Origin: Tetramitus jugosus
Taxonomy: Eukaryota; Heterolobosea; Eutetramitea; Acrasida; Vahlkampfiidae
Length of the DNA: 64,000 nt
Reading direction: 5' to 3'
Assembly: GCA_937625935.1 (NCBI GenBank)
Contig: OW569388.1
Coordinates: forward strand, 1-64,000
The notes below the pieces were generated by a model that saw only the letters and a list, made by a program, of their open reading frames with translations, ran no database searches and had not been told where the DNA came from. The first letter of the stretch is position 1, and the number at the start of each line of letters is the position of its first letter. The position numbers and the translations under genes were made by a program. Below, piece after piece: positions 8,259-19,468 of this stretch.

Positions 8259-10946
8259 TTATTCATCAGCTTTTGTTTGATCTGAGGAATAAAGTTGTAA
8301 TAAAACAGGAAATAGTATGAAGGTGTTCACGAGAAGAATGAATTGACCCACAGCAATCATTTGGAAAAAGTAGGATCTCACTAGAATAATCTCATGGAAA
8401 CCAAGTGGCATGATGCTCAGAGTTGTTGATACACTACTCACAAACAATGGAAACAATATCATGTTACTTGATTTCTTAACATTCATTCCAGAGTAAATGA
8501 ATGACTTCAAGTAATGAGTATTAAACTCTGAGAATAGTCCAATGAGCAGCATAAGATTCATAATTGAGAGAGAATTAGTAGGGATACGGAGTAATCTTGT
8601 GAGTGCCAATAACTCAACAGTATTCACTAGGACCAGAAATGGATTCAATAATACTAGCGTAATCGTTTTCACCCAGTACTTATTCTTCTCCTCGGAATCT
8701 CGTTTATCAACACTGAAAATGATCACAATCAAGGATATGATCGTGATACAAACAATAGAAACTCCAAGTAACCACAATATATCAGTATTAAACGTGACAA
8801 ATGATTCAAATAAGGAATCAAAAGTATTAATAACGAAAAAGTTATCCTGCGTAATACTTGGATGTTGCTTCATAATGCTTTGTTCGAATTTCAAATTCAT
8901 CTTCTTTGTTTTGACAGCATCATTGGAATTCAAGATTTTATGATTGAAGAACATCAACCTTGAGAATGTTACCCTTCCATCATGCTCGCTATCTCGAAGT
9001 ACTAATTGTTGCACTGAATTTCCAATACTACTTGAAAAAAACTCTCCCAACCATTGATTAAATTTTTGACCTGGAACTTGATATTGATTTTGAATGTATT
9101 CAGAAGAATGATCACTCAAGAAGAAAATCCAAGATCTAAAAATGCTGAACCAATTCACTAACGAATTGGAATAAACGAATGGTAAAATCGATTCTGTTCT
9201 ATCCTCATTTTCGCCTGTTTCTGAAAGGCCATCGAGCATTGAATGAATATCTGGTGATGTAAAATCAATTGTTGAACTATTAGTTGACGATAAGACAATG
9301 AAACCGGGCATTTTAAATCCTCCAAACAATTCATTATAAGTCGTAAAAGCTTCTGTTAGTTGTGATCGTTTTGAATAAAAGTCAGTGATTTCGAATGGTC
9401 TTTGAGGAACAATGGCCAAAACTAAAACGCTTGCGACAAGTGCAACTGCTAGTAGAGTTAATATTGTTACTATGCAATACTTGTTCTTGGCCATTCTATA
9501 CTGATAATTACAAATCCGTTCGTAGATTGCTCCGGTTTGAGATCTATATTCTTCACTTTTACCATTCTCTCTGTCATCTCCTAATTGTTGTTCATCCGCA
9601 TCCAATCGAACTCTTTTTCGGTCATTATACCGTGTTTCTAGTAGCAATGAACTAGAAAAAGCATACAATAGAAATATTGAGTTTAGAATGATTGACAGCA
9701 ACGTTTGAAAAGTGAGTGCTCTTGTCATCATGGTCGATGATCGATTCATGAGTACAATAATCAGAATTAAAGTGGATATGATTAATAGAGTAGATAATGC
9801 AGATGCCGATGCAACTGGGTGAATAAAGTGTTCAACAAGTTGAGCTTCACTATTCTCTTCATTTGTTGTTCGATTCAATCTTTGCTTCTCCTTGTAAGTA
9901 TTCCAATAAGATTGATAAATGAACAACCCATCAACACCAATACCCACTAAAAATAACGGCAGTGCTTGGGCAGATAGTGGTGTCATTGAATATCCGAATA
10001 CTAACTGACATATGACAATTGAACAACTAATAGAACCAATGACCAAGTAAATTCCAAAGCATGCAATCAACAATCTTATCAATATCGAATCTCTCTTTGA
10101 ACTTCTCATAAAAATGAATGAAGTGAAAACAATAACAGCACTGATAATCACTCCGACAACGAATAGAGGTCCAATCTTGTAAAATGTACGTTCAATCTCT
10201 TTTTCCAACATTGAATCGCTCTGAATTAACACTCTGAATGAATATGTCTCGTTCTTATTGATGTTAGAAGTAAAGTGTATAAATTGACTCTCCCATGTTG
10301 AAAACATGTCCGTATCGTTAGTGGCAAATGTAATTGAGAAGCTCAATGCTTGTGCCTTTTCAATTCTAGAGTGCACAGAATTCCAAGATATTCCTCCAAT
10401 AAGATCAGACGGATCAATAGAGCCACCAATAGAAGTCTTGAGTTTGTAAGACATGGTTTTTAGATGATCCTTGTCATTCCATAATCGAGTAGCATTGTCT
10501 TTCCAATATGCCATCACACTTGGACTGTAACAGGCTCCAAAATCTTCATTACCAGCTGCAGAACTCGCTCCCAACTTGTAACAAATGTCATTCAACGCAA
10601 CAACTCTTTGAGTCACACTTGAAACTGCTTCCAGTTGTGCAATTCTCTTCCTCAACTGAGAAAACTCTGTTAGAACTTGTTTACTCAAAATATTGTTATC
10701 TAATAGCTCGGATTTGTTTCTTGGAACAACAATGACAGGAATAGCTGTAATTGACTTGGTTTCAGGAAACAGCTCATCCATTCGCTCAATCCGAGATTGA
10801 AGCAGAGAGTTTTGAACTTCTAGAATTTTTTTCGGGTCCATTTCTACTCTCAAAAAACAATAGAGAAGAGGAAGACTCACAAACACAAGGAGACTAAAGG
10901 TGAGAATGGAGCATAAAGGGTATCGGGTAGGGATCAAAAATTTCAT
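8259..10946 (-). CDS. Patched/NPC1-like RND-family membrane protein
   Basis: The protein (895 residues from the ATG at 10946; an upstream in-frame ATG at 11021 would give 920) has the two-fold design of RND permeases. A first membrane helix is followed by a large luminal loop, then a cluster of five helices, a hydrophilic linker, a second single helix, another large loop and a closing cluster. The first cluster has sterol-sensing-domain style sequence including LPLFLVGIGVDGLFIY, a hallmark of Patched and NPC1 proteins. I prefer the inner start because the preceding bases are CA-rich like other leaders here. Family members move sterols or lipids, or act as receptors; substrate unknown. A relative begins at 63474. 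Confidence 0.8.
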   Translation of the reverse strand: MKFLIPTRYPLCSILTFSLLVFVSLPLLYCFLRVEMDPKKILEVQNSLLQSRIERMDELFPETKSITAIPVIVVPRNKSELLDNNILSKQVLTEFSQLRKRIAQLEAVSSVTQRVVALNDICYKLGASSAAGNEDFGACYSPSVMAYWKDNATRLWNDKDHLKTMSYKLKTSIGGSIDPSDLIGGISWNSVHSRIEKAQALSFSITFATNDTDMFSTWESQFIHFTSNINKNETYSFRVLIQSDSMLEKEIERTFYKIGPLFVVGVIISAVIVFTSFIFMRSSKRDSILIRLLIACFGIYLVIGSISCSIVICQLVFGYSMTPLSAQALPLFLVGIGVDGLFIYQSYWNTYKEKQRLNRTTNEENSEAQLVEHFIHPVASASALSTLLIISTLILIIVLMNRSSTMMTRALTFQTLLSIILNSIFLLYAFSSSLLLETRYNDRKRVRLDADEQQLGDDRENGKSEEYRSQTGAIYERICNYQYRMAKNKYCIVTILTLLAVALVASVLVLAIVPQRPFEITDFYSKRSQLTEAFTTYNELFGGFKMPGFIVLSSTNSSTIDFTSPDIHSMLDGLSETGENEDRTESILPFVYSNSLVNWFSIFRSWIFFLSDHSSEYIQNQYQVPGQKFNQWLGEFFSSSIGNSVQQLVLRDSEHDGRVTFSRLMFFNHKILNSNDAVKTKKMNLKFEQSIMKQHPSITQDNFFVINTFDSLFESFVTFNTDILWLLGVSIVCITIISLIVIIFSVDKRDSEEKNKYWVKTITLVLLNPFLVLVNTVELLALTRLLRIPTNSLSIMNLMLLIGLFSEFNTHYLKSFIYSGMNVKKSSNMILFPLFVSSVSTTLSIMPLGFHEIILVRSYFFQMIAVGQFILLVNTFILFPVLLQLYSSDQTKADE

Positions 10947-11268
10947 GTTCTTTTGTTTGTGTGATGAGTGAGCAATTGTTGACTTGGCAGCGTTAATGTT
11001 AACACATGCCGGTTGACCCATTAAGGTTTTTTTTGAAGCTTGGCGAAAGGTTGCGCTTCACATGACACCTAAATAACCTTTTATGGTCATTTGTCTCACC
11101 CGATCGTTCCTTCACAATACTTGGTTGATGACATTTGATTTCTTCACAAAACATGTTGTACTCAGTGCTGCACATAAAACGCAACTTGTTCAACCCTTCT
11201 TATGCTCTCACAAAAAAACAACAAAAAAATAATACCTTTCTACACATATACACCATACCAATAGTAAT

Positions 11269-13242
11269 ATGAAGTCCTTCATTTTGTTATCTGCACTCTT
11301 ATTGATTGTGTTTTTCACTCGCACAAGTTCATGTGGTCTCATTCAAGAAGAGATTCTCACTCTCGATTGTATGTTTATGCCAGGTTCTTAACTTTTTAGT
11401 TTTTTCCTTCAGGTTTATGACTAACCTGTTTGTTTGGAAATACTGTGTCCAGGTAAAGGAAGAGTTCATTTTCTCCCAGGTACTCCCTTTGAGGCGCATA
11501 TCAAGGCTGAGAAGGGTCTCCAATTGTATAATGTATTCATGGAGAAGCTGATGGAAAGAACAAAGTGCACTTGTCCTTCGATCACTGAGAGAAATTTCGT
11601 AAGACAATACGTGTTGGGAGTAGAATCTTTCTTGTCTCATAATCTCACCAATAGACTCGATGACTCCTGTCCTCAACAAGACAGCGGAATGAGTTTTTTG
11701 CAGAATTTGAAGTATGAGGCGTTCAATCCACCTAACAGTTGTTCTCTCAGTTCCATCGTCGCTGGAAAGCCATGCCTGTTGTCCTACTCGATTGGTGGTG
11801 CTTCACTTAATCTTGCTATCGATCAATGTCCTGCTGATAGTAATGGTAAAAAGAATAGATTACCATTTGTTTCTGTAACATGCACTGGTGCAGGTTGTTC
11901 ATCACTGTTCAAACCATGTACGAACAGCTGCGGATCATCATCATTGGTTTGCACCGAGCTTGGTGCAGTTTTCTCGGACCCATCCTATGAAAGTTTCCTA
12001 CAAACAGCTGGCATTTTTGATGTATCCAGTGGAAATTGTAACATCACTCCAACAAAATTCTTTACATCATTGGTCAAGAAGGTAATGGTTGATAGTTTTG
12101 GAGTAAGCTCCCTTGTTTGGGGTTCTCCAAGTATTTGTCTTCCAGGATCAGCAGAGTTTGAGAACGGTATCATCGATCCCGAAACTGGTACACTAAATGC
12201 TGCTAGTAGCTGGAATGGAAAACTATCGGATGGATCTCTGGTGAACAGTGACTCTAGAAAAGCTGGCTCATCTCATAAAATCCCAGATTCCACCACTAAA
12301 TTCGATGACAAGTACGTGGTGTTGCTGGAGAGAGATTGTAATGGATTGATATCTCTGCTCCCTGGGTCACTTGACCTTGGATTATATCTTCCTACACTGT
12401 CTCCATGGATGGAACATATCAACTCTGCGATGAATCAACTACGATCATGTGATAAGAGCTGGACATCTGCTTTGCAAAGAACTCTATTCCAAGTATACCA
12501 ACCAAATGGTTTTCTTTACAAGTTTACCAACACATTGAACCCATTCTCAGTTGGTAAGTGGACAAGCTCTCCTCTTCAAGCAATGTACGAGGCTTTAGGT
12601 TCACCAATTATCAATCTGAATACACCATCGACATGTAAGTTTGATACATATGATGATAAGGGATGCTCAGCTACCTACACTCAATTGGTCAAGCTCTTTG
12701 ATGAAGATATCAAAATTCACTTCAGTGTTTTCAGATGCAAGGAAAATCCTAATGATTTTCCAGGCGTCCATGTAACATGTGAAGGAAACATGTGTAATGC
12801 ATTGAACAATGCAAAGCTATGTAACTCAAACGCTGACTGCTCTAATGGACATATTTGTCTCGATATTTTAGAACAAGTGAGTACAACTAAGGATTTATGG
12901 GATATTGCCCTTGGCAGCTCTACTCAATGCCTTTCAAGCTCAAGTGTGAAAGCAAAAGACTTTAGTGATATGGTCTCAGTCCTTCAATCCAAACCAGCTC
13001 AGAAAATCAGTTCAGGCATGAAGGTTTGTATGGCTGATATACCTTCCAAAATCGAAAAGGTAGTTTCATGGGCAGAAGGAGCTTATATTGTATCTGGTCA
13101 CACTGCCTTTCTCCCTGGACTCGTGGATTATGCCGGACCAGCTCAACCGAATGACCCAAAGGCTTCAAGTGCTTCTTCTTCTTCCATGATGACAACATTT
13201 GCCTTTGTTGTTGTGTGTATTGTTGCTTCCTTCCTCATGTAA
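11269..13242 (+). CDS. Cys-rich secreted surface protein, probably GPI-anchored
   Basis: Two exons are inferred: 11269-11368 and 11453-13242, with an 84-nt intron (GTATGT...CAG) that restores the frame as D-C-K-G-R. The product is about 629 residues. It has an N-terminal signal peptide (MKSFILLSALLLIVFFTRTS) and a C-terminal Ser-rich spacer with a hydrophobic end (FAFVVVCIVASFLM), the pattern of a GPI-attachment signal. The ectodomain seems to hold two related halves, each with a block of the form S-C-x(n)-C, then VTC-G--C, and a CxxxxxC-S cluster (CTGAGCSSLFKPCTNSC; CEGNMCNALNNAKLCNSNADC). No named domain is recognised. It probably sits on the outer cell surface. Confidence 0.75.
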
Positions 13243-13592
13243 GGAAATACAAACTCACTTACAATAAATATATTGAGTCGTTCATGTGTTTGCTATTTGG
13301 ATAGCTCAAGCGGAGATGCAAATTTTTGGCGCCAATTCAAAGCGACCATAAGAGAAATTTGGATCAAGTGAACTTCGAGTGTCACTGGAACATTCATTAT
13401 ACTTTGTGAAAATGGCCACCACCGACTCATCTTCCATCATTGATTGTCTAGATGGCATATCATCTTCCTTACCTTGGGTTCTGTGAGGTCTTTTCTTCTC
13501 ACATGTTCGTTGCTGCATTGTTAATTGACCGCGTCAAAGTTCATCTGACATCTCAAATGAATGATATTGTGTAAAATCGATAAGGGAGTTAG
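13243..13592. other. Intergenic region with one E2F-like palindrome
   Basis: No convincing gene is present. The stretch holds a TTGGCGCCAA palindrome at 13326-13335. A 70-codon minus-strand frame at 13306-13518 is not supported by any recognisable feature. Confidence 0.5.
13326..13335. promoter_or_regulatory. E2F-like palindrome, intergenic
   Basis: TTGGCGCCAA in the gap after the GPI-type gene and before the decayed gene. No start codon follows closely, so any function here is doubtful. Confidence 0.25.
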
Positions 13593-14579
13593 TTGCACTG
13601 TTCAAAGAATGATTTGAGTATGTTCAAGAGTAGTGGTGAAAGTTTGGAGAACAGAGAAGAATTGAGAGCCAAGAGGATCTTCTTTGGTCTTTCAAGAGTC
13701 AAAACAAGAGTTTCCTTCTCTATTTCCTCAATTCAGTACTTGAACGAAAGGAAGAGCTCGCAAACAGTAAGACTGCTGTGGCGTATGTTCAAAGAATCCT
13801 TGAACGACTCGTGAACAAGTATCGTATATGAGTGCGACTGAGGTCGGAGCTGGTCTGACACCAGCTGCAAAAGATGCTGTTGTTTGATACAAGTAATATG
13901 AGACAGGAAAATTTCATCCCTCTTTCTACTAAGAATTTGTTACAACTGATCTGATTCAACTCATCCTTGAAGAAGTGTATGAACCAAACCGGAAAGAAAT
14001 GATTGCAGCTGCTTTCAACTCCCGTCTAGTAAATTACCGCGATCGTTTTTGCTCTATTTGGGATTACAAATTGTGTTGGATCAAGTCCATTATCAGCAAG
14101 TATCAGATTGATGTGTCAACATTCTCAGAGGAGATTTTTTGCTATGTTGTCAAACCCAATTCATCATCAACGCCATATGAATTGGTTCACTACTTGTATT
14201 CACAGGGATTGAGAATAAGAAATGTCCGCAAAGGGGAAGGTTGTGATACTTCTGATGAGTCTTTCATGACAGTATTAACAAGTATGGAATTTGGGGAGAA
14301 CAAGAGGCGATGAAGTGATTGGGGTTGCTGTTGGCTGCTAGTGGAGAGTGCATGCCATATGAGTGCATTGTGTCTTACCACAGATTTGAACTTCGGGTTC
14401 CTCAAGTTCTCGATGATGTCACAAGACTCTTAGCTGAATATGGGGTGACAGAAGATTTCAGACGACCATCGCTTGAAACGGCAATATCATCTGGATTGTT
14501 TAATAGAGCTCTTGTGGCAGGTCCTCCATCCCCTAAGCTTCCCTTAATTCCTACTATTGTGTTTATTGTCGGTGCTTGA
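13593..14579 (+). pseudogene. Multiply frameshifted gene remnant, family unknown
   Basis: Coding-like blocks in changing frames follow one another. First FKSSGESLENREELRAKRIF (about 13624), then after a shift near 13715 ERKEELANSKTAVAYVQRIL up to a stop at 13831. Then MSATEVGAGLTPAAKDAV, IPLSTKNLLQL, and a long open block 13966-14313 with EEVYEPNRKEMIAAAFNSRL and SIWDYKLCWIKSIISKYQI. A last block to 14579 includes DVTRLLAEYGVTEDFRRPS. At least three frame changes and several stops separate them. The helical character is clear, but no family is recognised. A multi-exon gene is an alternative, yet the shifts lack splice sites. Confidence 0.5.
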
Positions 14580-14883
14580 CAAAGAACTGAGGGATGCTGA
14601 AAGTCGAACTGTTAGTTACAAATCATGTTGAGATAATGGTGAGAAGGTGAAGCACTTGGCAATAATTAAAAAAGAAAAAAAGAAGGCTCAATATGATGTC
14701 GGTCATCTTGGTGTTTCACACTTGCTTAGTTTTTTACTTGCTTTGAGGCGAGGTTCATCAATGTGATGTGAGTCAAAGTTATTCTTGAACAGGCCGATCT
14801 CATAAGAACCTAATAAGGGTTGCCAAAAAGAGGCCTTATCCAAACCTGGCCGTCAATCATCGAAATCGAGCCGATACTGGCTC
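14580..14883. other. Intergenic region, nothing recognised
   Basis: About 300 bases between the decayed gene and the 3' end of the RNA ligase gene. I see no coding frame, structured RNA or repeat. Confidence 0.5.
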
Positions 14884-15903
14884 CTATGCATCTATCTTCA
14901 GGTGCTCCCTCACAATGTCACTCGCCCTGTTCATGAGATTGGAAAGGATCCATCCAGTTTTCTTCTTATTAAGGGCACTGTACTCTTCATACAAGGGATC
15001 TTCATCATTCTTGAGTTCCTCTATTAAATCCAAGACCATTCCTTTAATCGCTCCTTGTATGTCACTCTTTTGAAGAGGACCTGTCTTGCTCAATAAACTT
15101 TGGAGACGAGAATGAGTCAAGCCTTGAATCATGTTGTATTTGAGTTCTTCTTCCTTGTCATTCAATCTGGGATCAACTTTAATCTTGACAGCTTCACGGA
15201 ACTCGGGTGCCTTGTCCTTGATGATAATTCTGTTTCCTTTGGGCAGGAATCGAGTGATAACTGGCCGAATAATGTTACCTTCACGAATATTATTCTCACG
15301 GATAGGAAGAGACAATCGTGCAGGGATTCCTGTTTGAGTTGACTTTGTGGATTGGGAGTAGTTCAGACAATCTTGAAGACTTCCCCGAAAGTCTGCCTGT
15401 GCATGAAAGATTCCATGCCTGACAAACAAGGACAGCGTCTCGTCAAAATCGAGCCACACTATGCTCTCGTCAGAGTAAACCACCTTGATATCAAAAGCAT
15501 AAAACATGTTGTTGGGACAGTACTGAAGTTGACCACCTTGAATCGTACGACCGTCAGGATGTACGTCCACCTCAGGGTGCTCATATTGTCCACCCATCAA
15601 TTCACCATAAACGATCACAGATCCCACAGTTCTGCTTTGCCATACCTCTGTCAACAGAGGTCTCAGCTCTTCTGCCCACTTGACCACGTGATGACCACAG
15701 AAAAAGAAGATTACATTCTCTGGCTTGCCCAACAATTCATTTCTGCTGGCCACTTGAATCTGTTGTCCGTCATAGAGAAAGGAAATATTGGCTCCGTGAC
15801 ATTTCTCTGACACGACCCATTCATCATCAATCTCTGAGCATCGAGCCTTGAATTTCTTGATGAGTCCTTGCTTGTTGTTACTGATACTTGGATACTTTTG
15901 CAT
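14884..15903 (-). CDS. T4 Rnl2-type ATP-dependent RNA ligase
   Basis: The 339-residue protein carries the nucleotidyltransferase motifs of the Rnl2 family in order. Motif I is SEKCHGANISF with the adenylated lysine at K34 (compare KxHGxN in T4 Rnl2); R54 follows in ASRNELLGK. VYGELMGG comes near residue 97, then motif IV EGNIIRP and motif V IIIKDKAPEF, and last a ~100-residue helical C-terminal domain. The order (transferase first, helical domain last) and length match T4 Rnl2 and the trypanosome editing ligases, which seal 3'-OH/5'-phosphate nicks in duplex RNA. No targeting sequence is obvious. A published Naegleria nick-sealing RNA ligase is, as I recall, of a different class (N-terminal OB domain), so this would be a second one. 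Substrate unknown. Confidence 0.9.
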   Translation of the reverse strand: MQKYPSISNNKQGLIKKFKARCSEIDDEWVVSEKCHGANISFLYDGQQIQVASRNELLGKPENVIFFFCGHHVVKWAEELRPLLTEVWQSRTVGSVIVYGELMGGQYEHPEVDVHPDGRTIQGGQLQYCPNNMFYAFDIKVVYSDESIVWLDFDETLSLFVRHGIFHAQADFRGSLQDCLNYSQSTKSTQTGIPARLSLPIRENNIREGNIIRPVITRFLPKGNRIIIKDKAPEFREAVKIKVDPRLNDKEEELKYNMIQGLTHSRLQSLLSKTGPLQKSDIQGAIKGMVLDLIEELKNDEDPLYEEYSALNKKKTGWILSNLMNRASDIVREHLKIDA

Positions 15904-16364
15904 GCTTGTGATTGTTTTTTGGTTGTCTTATTGATCCAGGACATGTATGTCCAATGTATCGAGATTCATCTTTGGAGTTCCAGCGGTGCAGTTTGGGTGT
16001 TGCATCTCATGACTCGAATTTTTTTTCCGAATTCCTGCCGAAATCGCAAACAATCAATGTTTGCAGGAAGAAAGAGCTGGGTGAAATGAGGAGGGATTTT
16101 GGCCATGATTCAATTGGGAAACTCATTCTTGAACTAACTTTAACCCACCCAGATCCTGAAGGTAGTTTGAAAATCTACTCCACAGAAAAGGTTCGGAGAT
16201 TGTTCGGGGATTCATCGACTATTTTGCAAAAAACTGATCCGACTTAATACCTTTCAAAAGTTCACACGTACGAAATAGGAAATCAATCTTTCGTGGGGAT
16301 TTGCCAGGGAAATCTCATCACAAAATCATGAGCTCGTCAAGCGAATAAAAATTCATCACAATAC
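15904..16364. other. Divergent intergenic region between RNA ligase and cyclase genes
   Basis: Both flanking genes start here and run outward, so it must hold two promoters. A small inverted repeat GCAAAC/GTTTGC (near 16042-16060) is visible. No gene is recognised. Confidence 0.45.
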
Positions 16365-18785
16365 ATGATGCTCACATTCTTTCATCATTCACAAGATGGT
16401 TATCGAACAATAGGAAGTGAAGAAAATGACAGAGATACTATCAATCCCCAACCAGGAAATGAGAGTTTGCCAGATCACCTGAACGATGTTCCAAGGAATC
16501 ATGAAGACTATCATCCCCCATGGTGTGATGTTTATGGACCTAGTATGAAGAAGCAGGGCAGACAAAGATTGCTTTGTATGGCTTTGAAAATGTTTCGATT
16601 CTCTTGGAGCTTCAACGTTGTTTTTCTAGTGACTCTTTTGACCTCCCTGATTATTATCGGTCTATCACTGTGGTTAGCCAATTATTATGTGATACGGCGA
16701 GGAGTTGAACAAGCGGCCAAGATCCAAAGAGATGAATTGACTTCGCGAGTTCTGACCCATGTTCGGGACTTTGTGTCCACGGGACCCTTCGTTGTTCAAG
16801 CCATTATTAAGACAATGGAATCGGGGGATCGGTCTGGTTTTAACTTTAGTGATTCGAGGAATGAAAAGAGCCGAAAACTCCAAGAAGTACTCATGTTGAG
16901 TCAACTCGAAAACCCTAAAATCACAACCCTATGGTACGGAACTCATTACAATTACTTCACCGGTATGTTGATTAATGATACAAGTACACCTCGCCAGAGA
17001 TTCATACTAGGACTATCGAATGGAGACGGAGCCCTGAATGAGTATTCAATGAATACTGCGTTGGATGTGGCAACTACCATATCTATGACCCACTTCGGAT
17101 ACATTCCAACTCAACGTCCTTGGTACTTGGCTGCAAAAGAAACTGGTGCGACTCTTTGGGGTAAAATCTTGTTCACTGTAACACAACCACCACATCTGAC
17201 TGTCGCAGTAACCGGACCATACTTTGATGTGAATGATAGGAGCTTATATGGTGCAGTAAGTGCTGGAATCAATCTTCAAACGCTGTCAGACTTCTTGGGA
17301 TCACTCGTTATTTTTCCAGAAACCAGATTGTATGTGCTGCAAAGAGATATGACATTGGTCGCAGTGAACAAGGGCAAGATAACAAACGATACTGATCCTC
17401 AAAACCCTCAGATGGTCGATGCAAGAAACAGCACAGATTTTGTAATCCGTGAATCAGCCAACGTTATAGATCAGGCTTTAGGGGTTCCGTTACCAGTAGA
17501 TGATAGTAAATATGTTGGATTCCACTTTGTGGATTCGACAGGAGAGAAGCGGCAGGTTTCAATCATTGGATTTGAAGACAATTTTGGTCTCAGTTGGAAC
17601 ATAGTATCTGTGATATCAGAGTCTGTTGTTCTGAAGGTTGTGAACAAGTCAAACCAAGTGTTAGCCACTGTGACAGTTTGCACTATCATCGGAACACTTC
17701 TGATAGCTCTAATTATCAGCATAATAATATCCGTACCATTGTATGAAATCGCAAGAGAGTTCGCGAGGATCACCAAGATGAACTTTAGGAATCAGACGCG
17801 CAAGATTCACTCTCTTCCAATCTTCGAAATTGCAGTCATGACAGAATCTATCAGACAATTGAAAAATGGACTTCAATTGTTTGATGCTTATGTTCCTTCA
17901 GACGTTGTTAAAGTATTGATGTCGAGGAATGCAAGTGCTCGACTTGGAGTTGTGAGAAGGAGAATGACAATCTTGTTTATCGACACAAGATTCGAGAATA
18001 CTAACAATCTCTCGCCAAATCTTCTCGTGGAGATGTTACAAATCATGTTCACCTCTTTTGCTCAAATTGTGACTGATGAAGGAGGAGTTGTGGACAAGTA
18101 TCTTTCTGAAGGAATGATGTGTCTTTTCAATGCACCATTGAGCATTGATGATCATGAACTCAGATCGATTCGAGCATGTATTAAAATACATGAGAGTGTT
18201 CATGAATTGAATCGAGAGTGGATAAGCAAGGGCCACCCCAATATCTCCATTCAAATTGGAGTGAACACTGACCAATGTTTCATAGGAAATGTAGGAAGTC
18301 GATCTCGAGTCAACTACACAGCGCTAGGCGATGCAGTGAATGTGGCTAGTCGATTGACATCAATCAACAAACAATATCATACATCAATAATGATTGGACC
18401 CAAGACAAAAGAAGCCGTTCAAGATTACTTTGTCTGTCGATGGATTTCCTTTGTTTGTGTCAAAGGAAAATCTCAACCTCGTATGTATTTCTACTTTTTG
18501 TATCTTTGGTTGATCATCATGACCTAACAATTTTCTTCATAATGTTCAGTTCATGTGTTTGAAGTTTTGTCTGAGCGAGAAAAGGCATCAGACAAGCAAA
18601 AAGAACTGGAAAGTCTTACATCTCAAGTGAAGCAACTCATTGAAGAGAACAATATCAACTCGGCTCTTTCCTTGGTTTTAAAGTTGTTGTTAGATTATCC
18701 CAGAGACAAAGCATTGATTGAATTGAGAACAAGACTCGAGTCTCCCAACTTTTGTCCTTACGTGGAAGTTGGTAGAAAAGTGTAA
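16365..18785 (+). CDS. Membrane class III nucleotide cyclase with dCache sensor
   Basis: Exons 16365-18480 and 18550-18785 join across a 69-nt GTATGT...CAG intron, giving about 783 residues. A cytoplasmic N-tail is followed by a membrane helix (about 84-106) and an extracellular dCache-like sensor with PTQRPWYLAAKETG (248-261). A second helix (434-458) leads into a HAMP-like linker and a class III cyclase domain (about 530-700). The first metal aspartate is D540 (TILFIDTRF). The second position, normally GD, reads SE (KYLSEGMMCLF, E582). The GDAVNVASR segment with N659 and R663, used for substrate and transition state, is intact. The second exon adds a short helical tail. The protein probably makes cAMP or cGMP in response to an outside small molecule, but the D-to-E change may weaken activity. 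Confidence 0.85.
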
Positions 18786-19066
18786 CATCAAAATAGGATT
18801 CCACTCAAGCTTTAATTTTTCATTGTTCACTGAACAAGTCTCGCTGTTTCATTCTTGTTCACGTAAAACTTGAATAGGAAAATACTCACTCAACTTCAGA
18901 CAAATTGTCTTATTTCTCTACCAGAACTGAACTGTTCCACACAGTCGACGTTAGAGTAACTTTCATGCAAAGCTTATAGTGGTTTCTTCTTAGAATACAC
19001 ACAATTCTAGGTGTGTAAATCACACACAACAAAAATTGTCTTCATCATGACCTTCTCTTTGAGTTT
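18786..19066. other. Convergent 3' intergenic region
   Basis: Lies between the ends of the cyclase gene (plus) and the Yos1-like gene (minus). No gene or repeat is recognised. Confidence 0.5.
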
Positions 19067-19416
19067 CTAGTTGGAAAAGAACACAATCATGAGCAACATG
19101 ACCAAAAAATTCCAAAGCGCAATAAAAATACGCAGAGCTCTCAGATCCATCACAAATTGTTTCAGTGTAGCTTTGATACCTCCTCCTTCCTCTGATGTCT
19201 TTGTTGCTTGATCATCTGTTGTGCCGTTGACATCTTGTGTCGATGATGGCGATCTGTATCATCATCAGAACAATCCAAAAAACAAAGAGTCAGAAAAGAT
19301 GATCACCTTTACAAAGATTGACGAGAAAATAATACAACATACATGTTAAAGTTAAGGATAGCAAACGCGTTCAACAGTAACGTTGATCCAATCACCAAAT
19401 CCGAGAATGACAACAT
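19067..19416 (-). CDS. YOS1: Yos1/IER3IP1-like small ER-Golgi membrane protein
   Basis: Two minus-strand exons, 19416-19343 and 19253-19067, join across an 89-nt GTATGT...ACAG intron. They encode 86 residues. The N-terminal helix contains LVIGSTLLLNAFAILNF and the C-terminal half GGIKATLKQFVMDLRALRIF, then a second helix (ALWNFLVMLLMIVFF). Length, two-helix layout, the NA-A-L pattern and the GIK...R...R...N spacing match Yos1 of yeast and IER3IP1 of animals, small proteins of ER-to-Golgi transport. The linker holds a polar insert (SPSSTQDVNGTTDD) where relatives have a short loop. I chose the ATG at 19416 because it matches the family's usual start; an in-frame ATG further upstream would overlap the BTB gene. 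Confidence 0.8.
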
Positions 19417-19440
19417 ATCGTACGCTTTGTTTTCTCCGTG

Positions 19441-19453
19441 TTTTGCGCCAAAA
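19441..19453. promoter_or_regulatory. E2F-like half site in a 52-bp divergent promoter
   Basis: TTTTGCGCCAAAA lies in the only 52 bases between the Yos1-like start (minus) and the BTB gene start (plus). It matches the core of the E2F consensus TTTSSCGC. Function is inferred from sequence alone. Confidence 0.35.
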
Positions 19454-19468
19454 AAATTTGTCGGATGA

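Noticed and set aside
13306..13518. 70-codon minus-strand frame after the GPI-type gene
   Set aside because: Could be a small protein, but there is no domain, no neighbour logic and no splice or leader support, so it was not listed as a gene.
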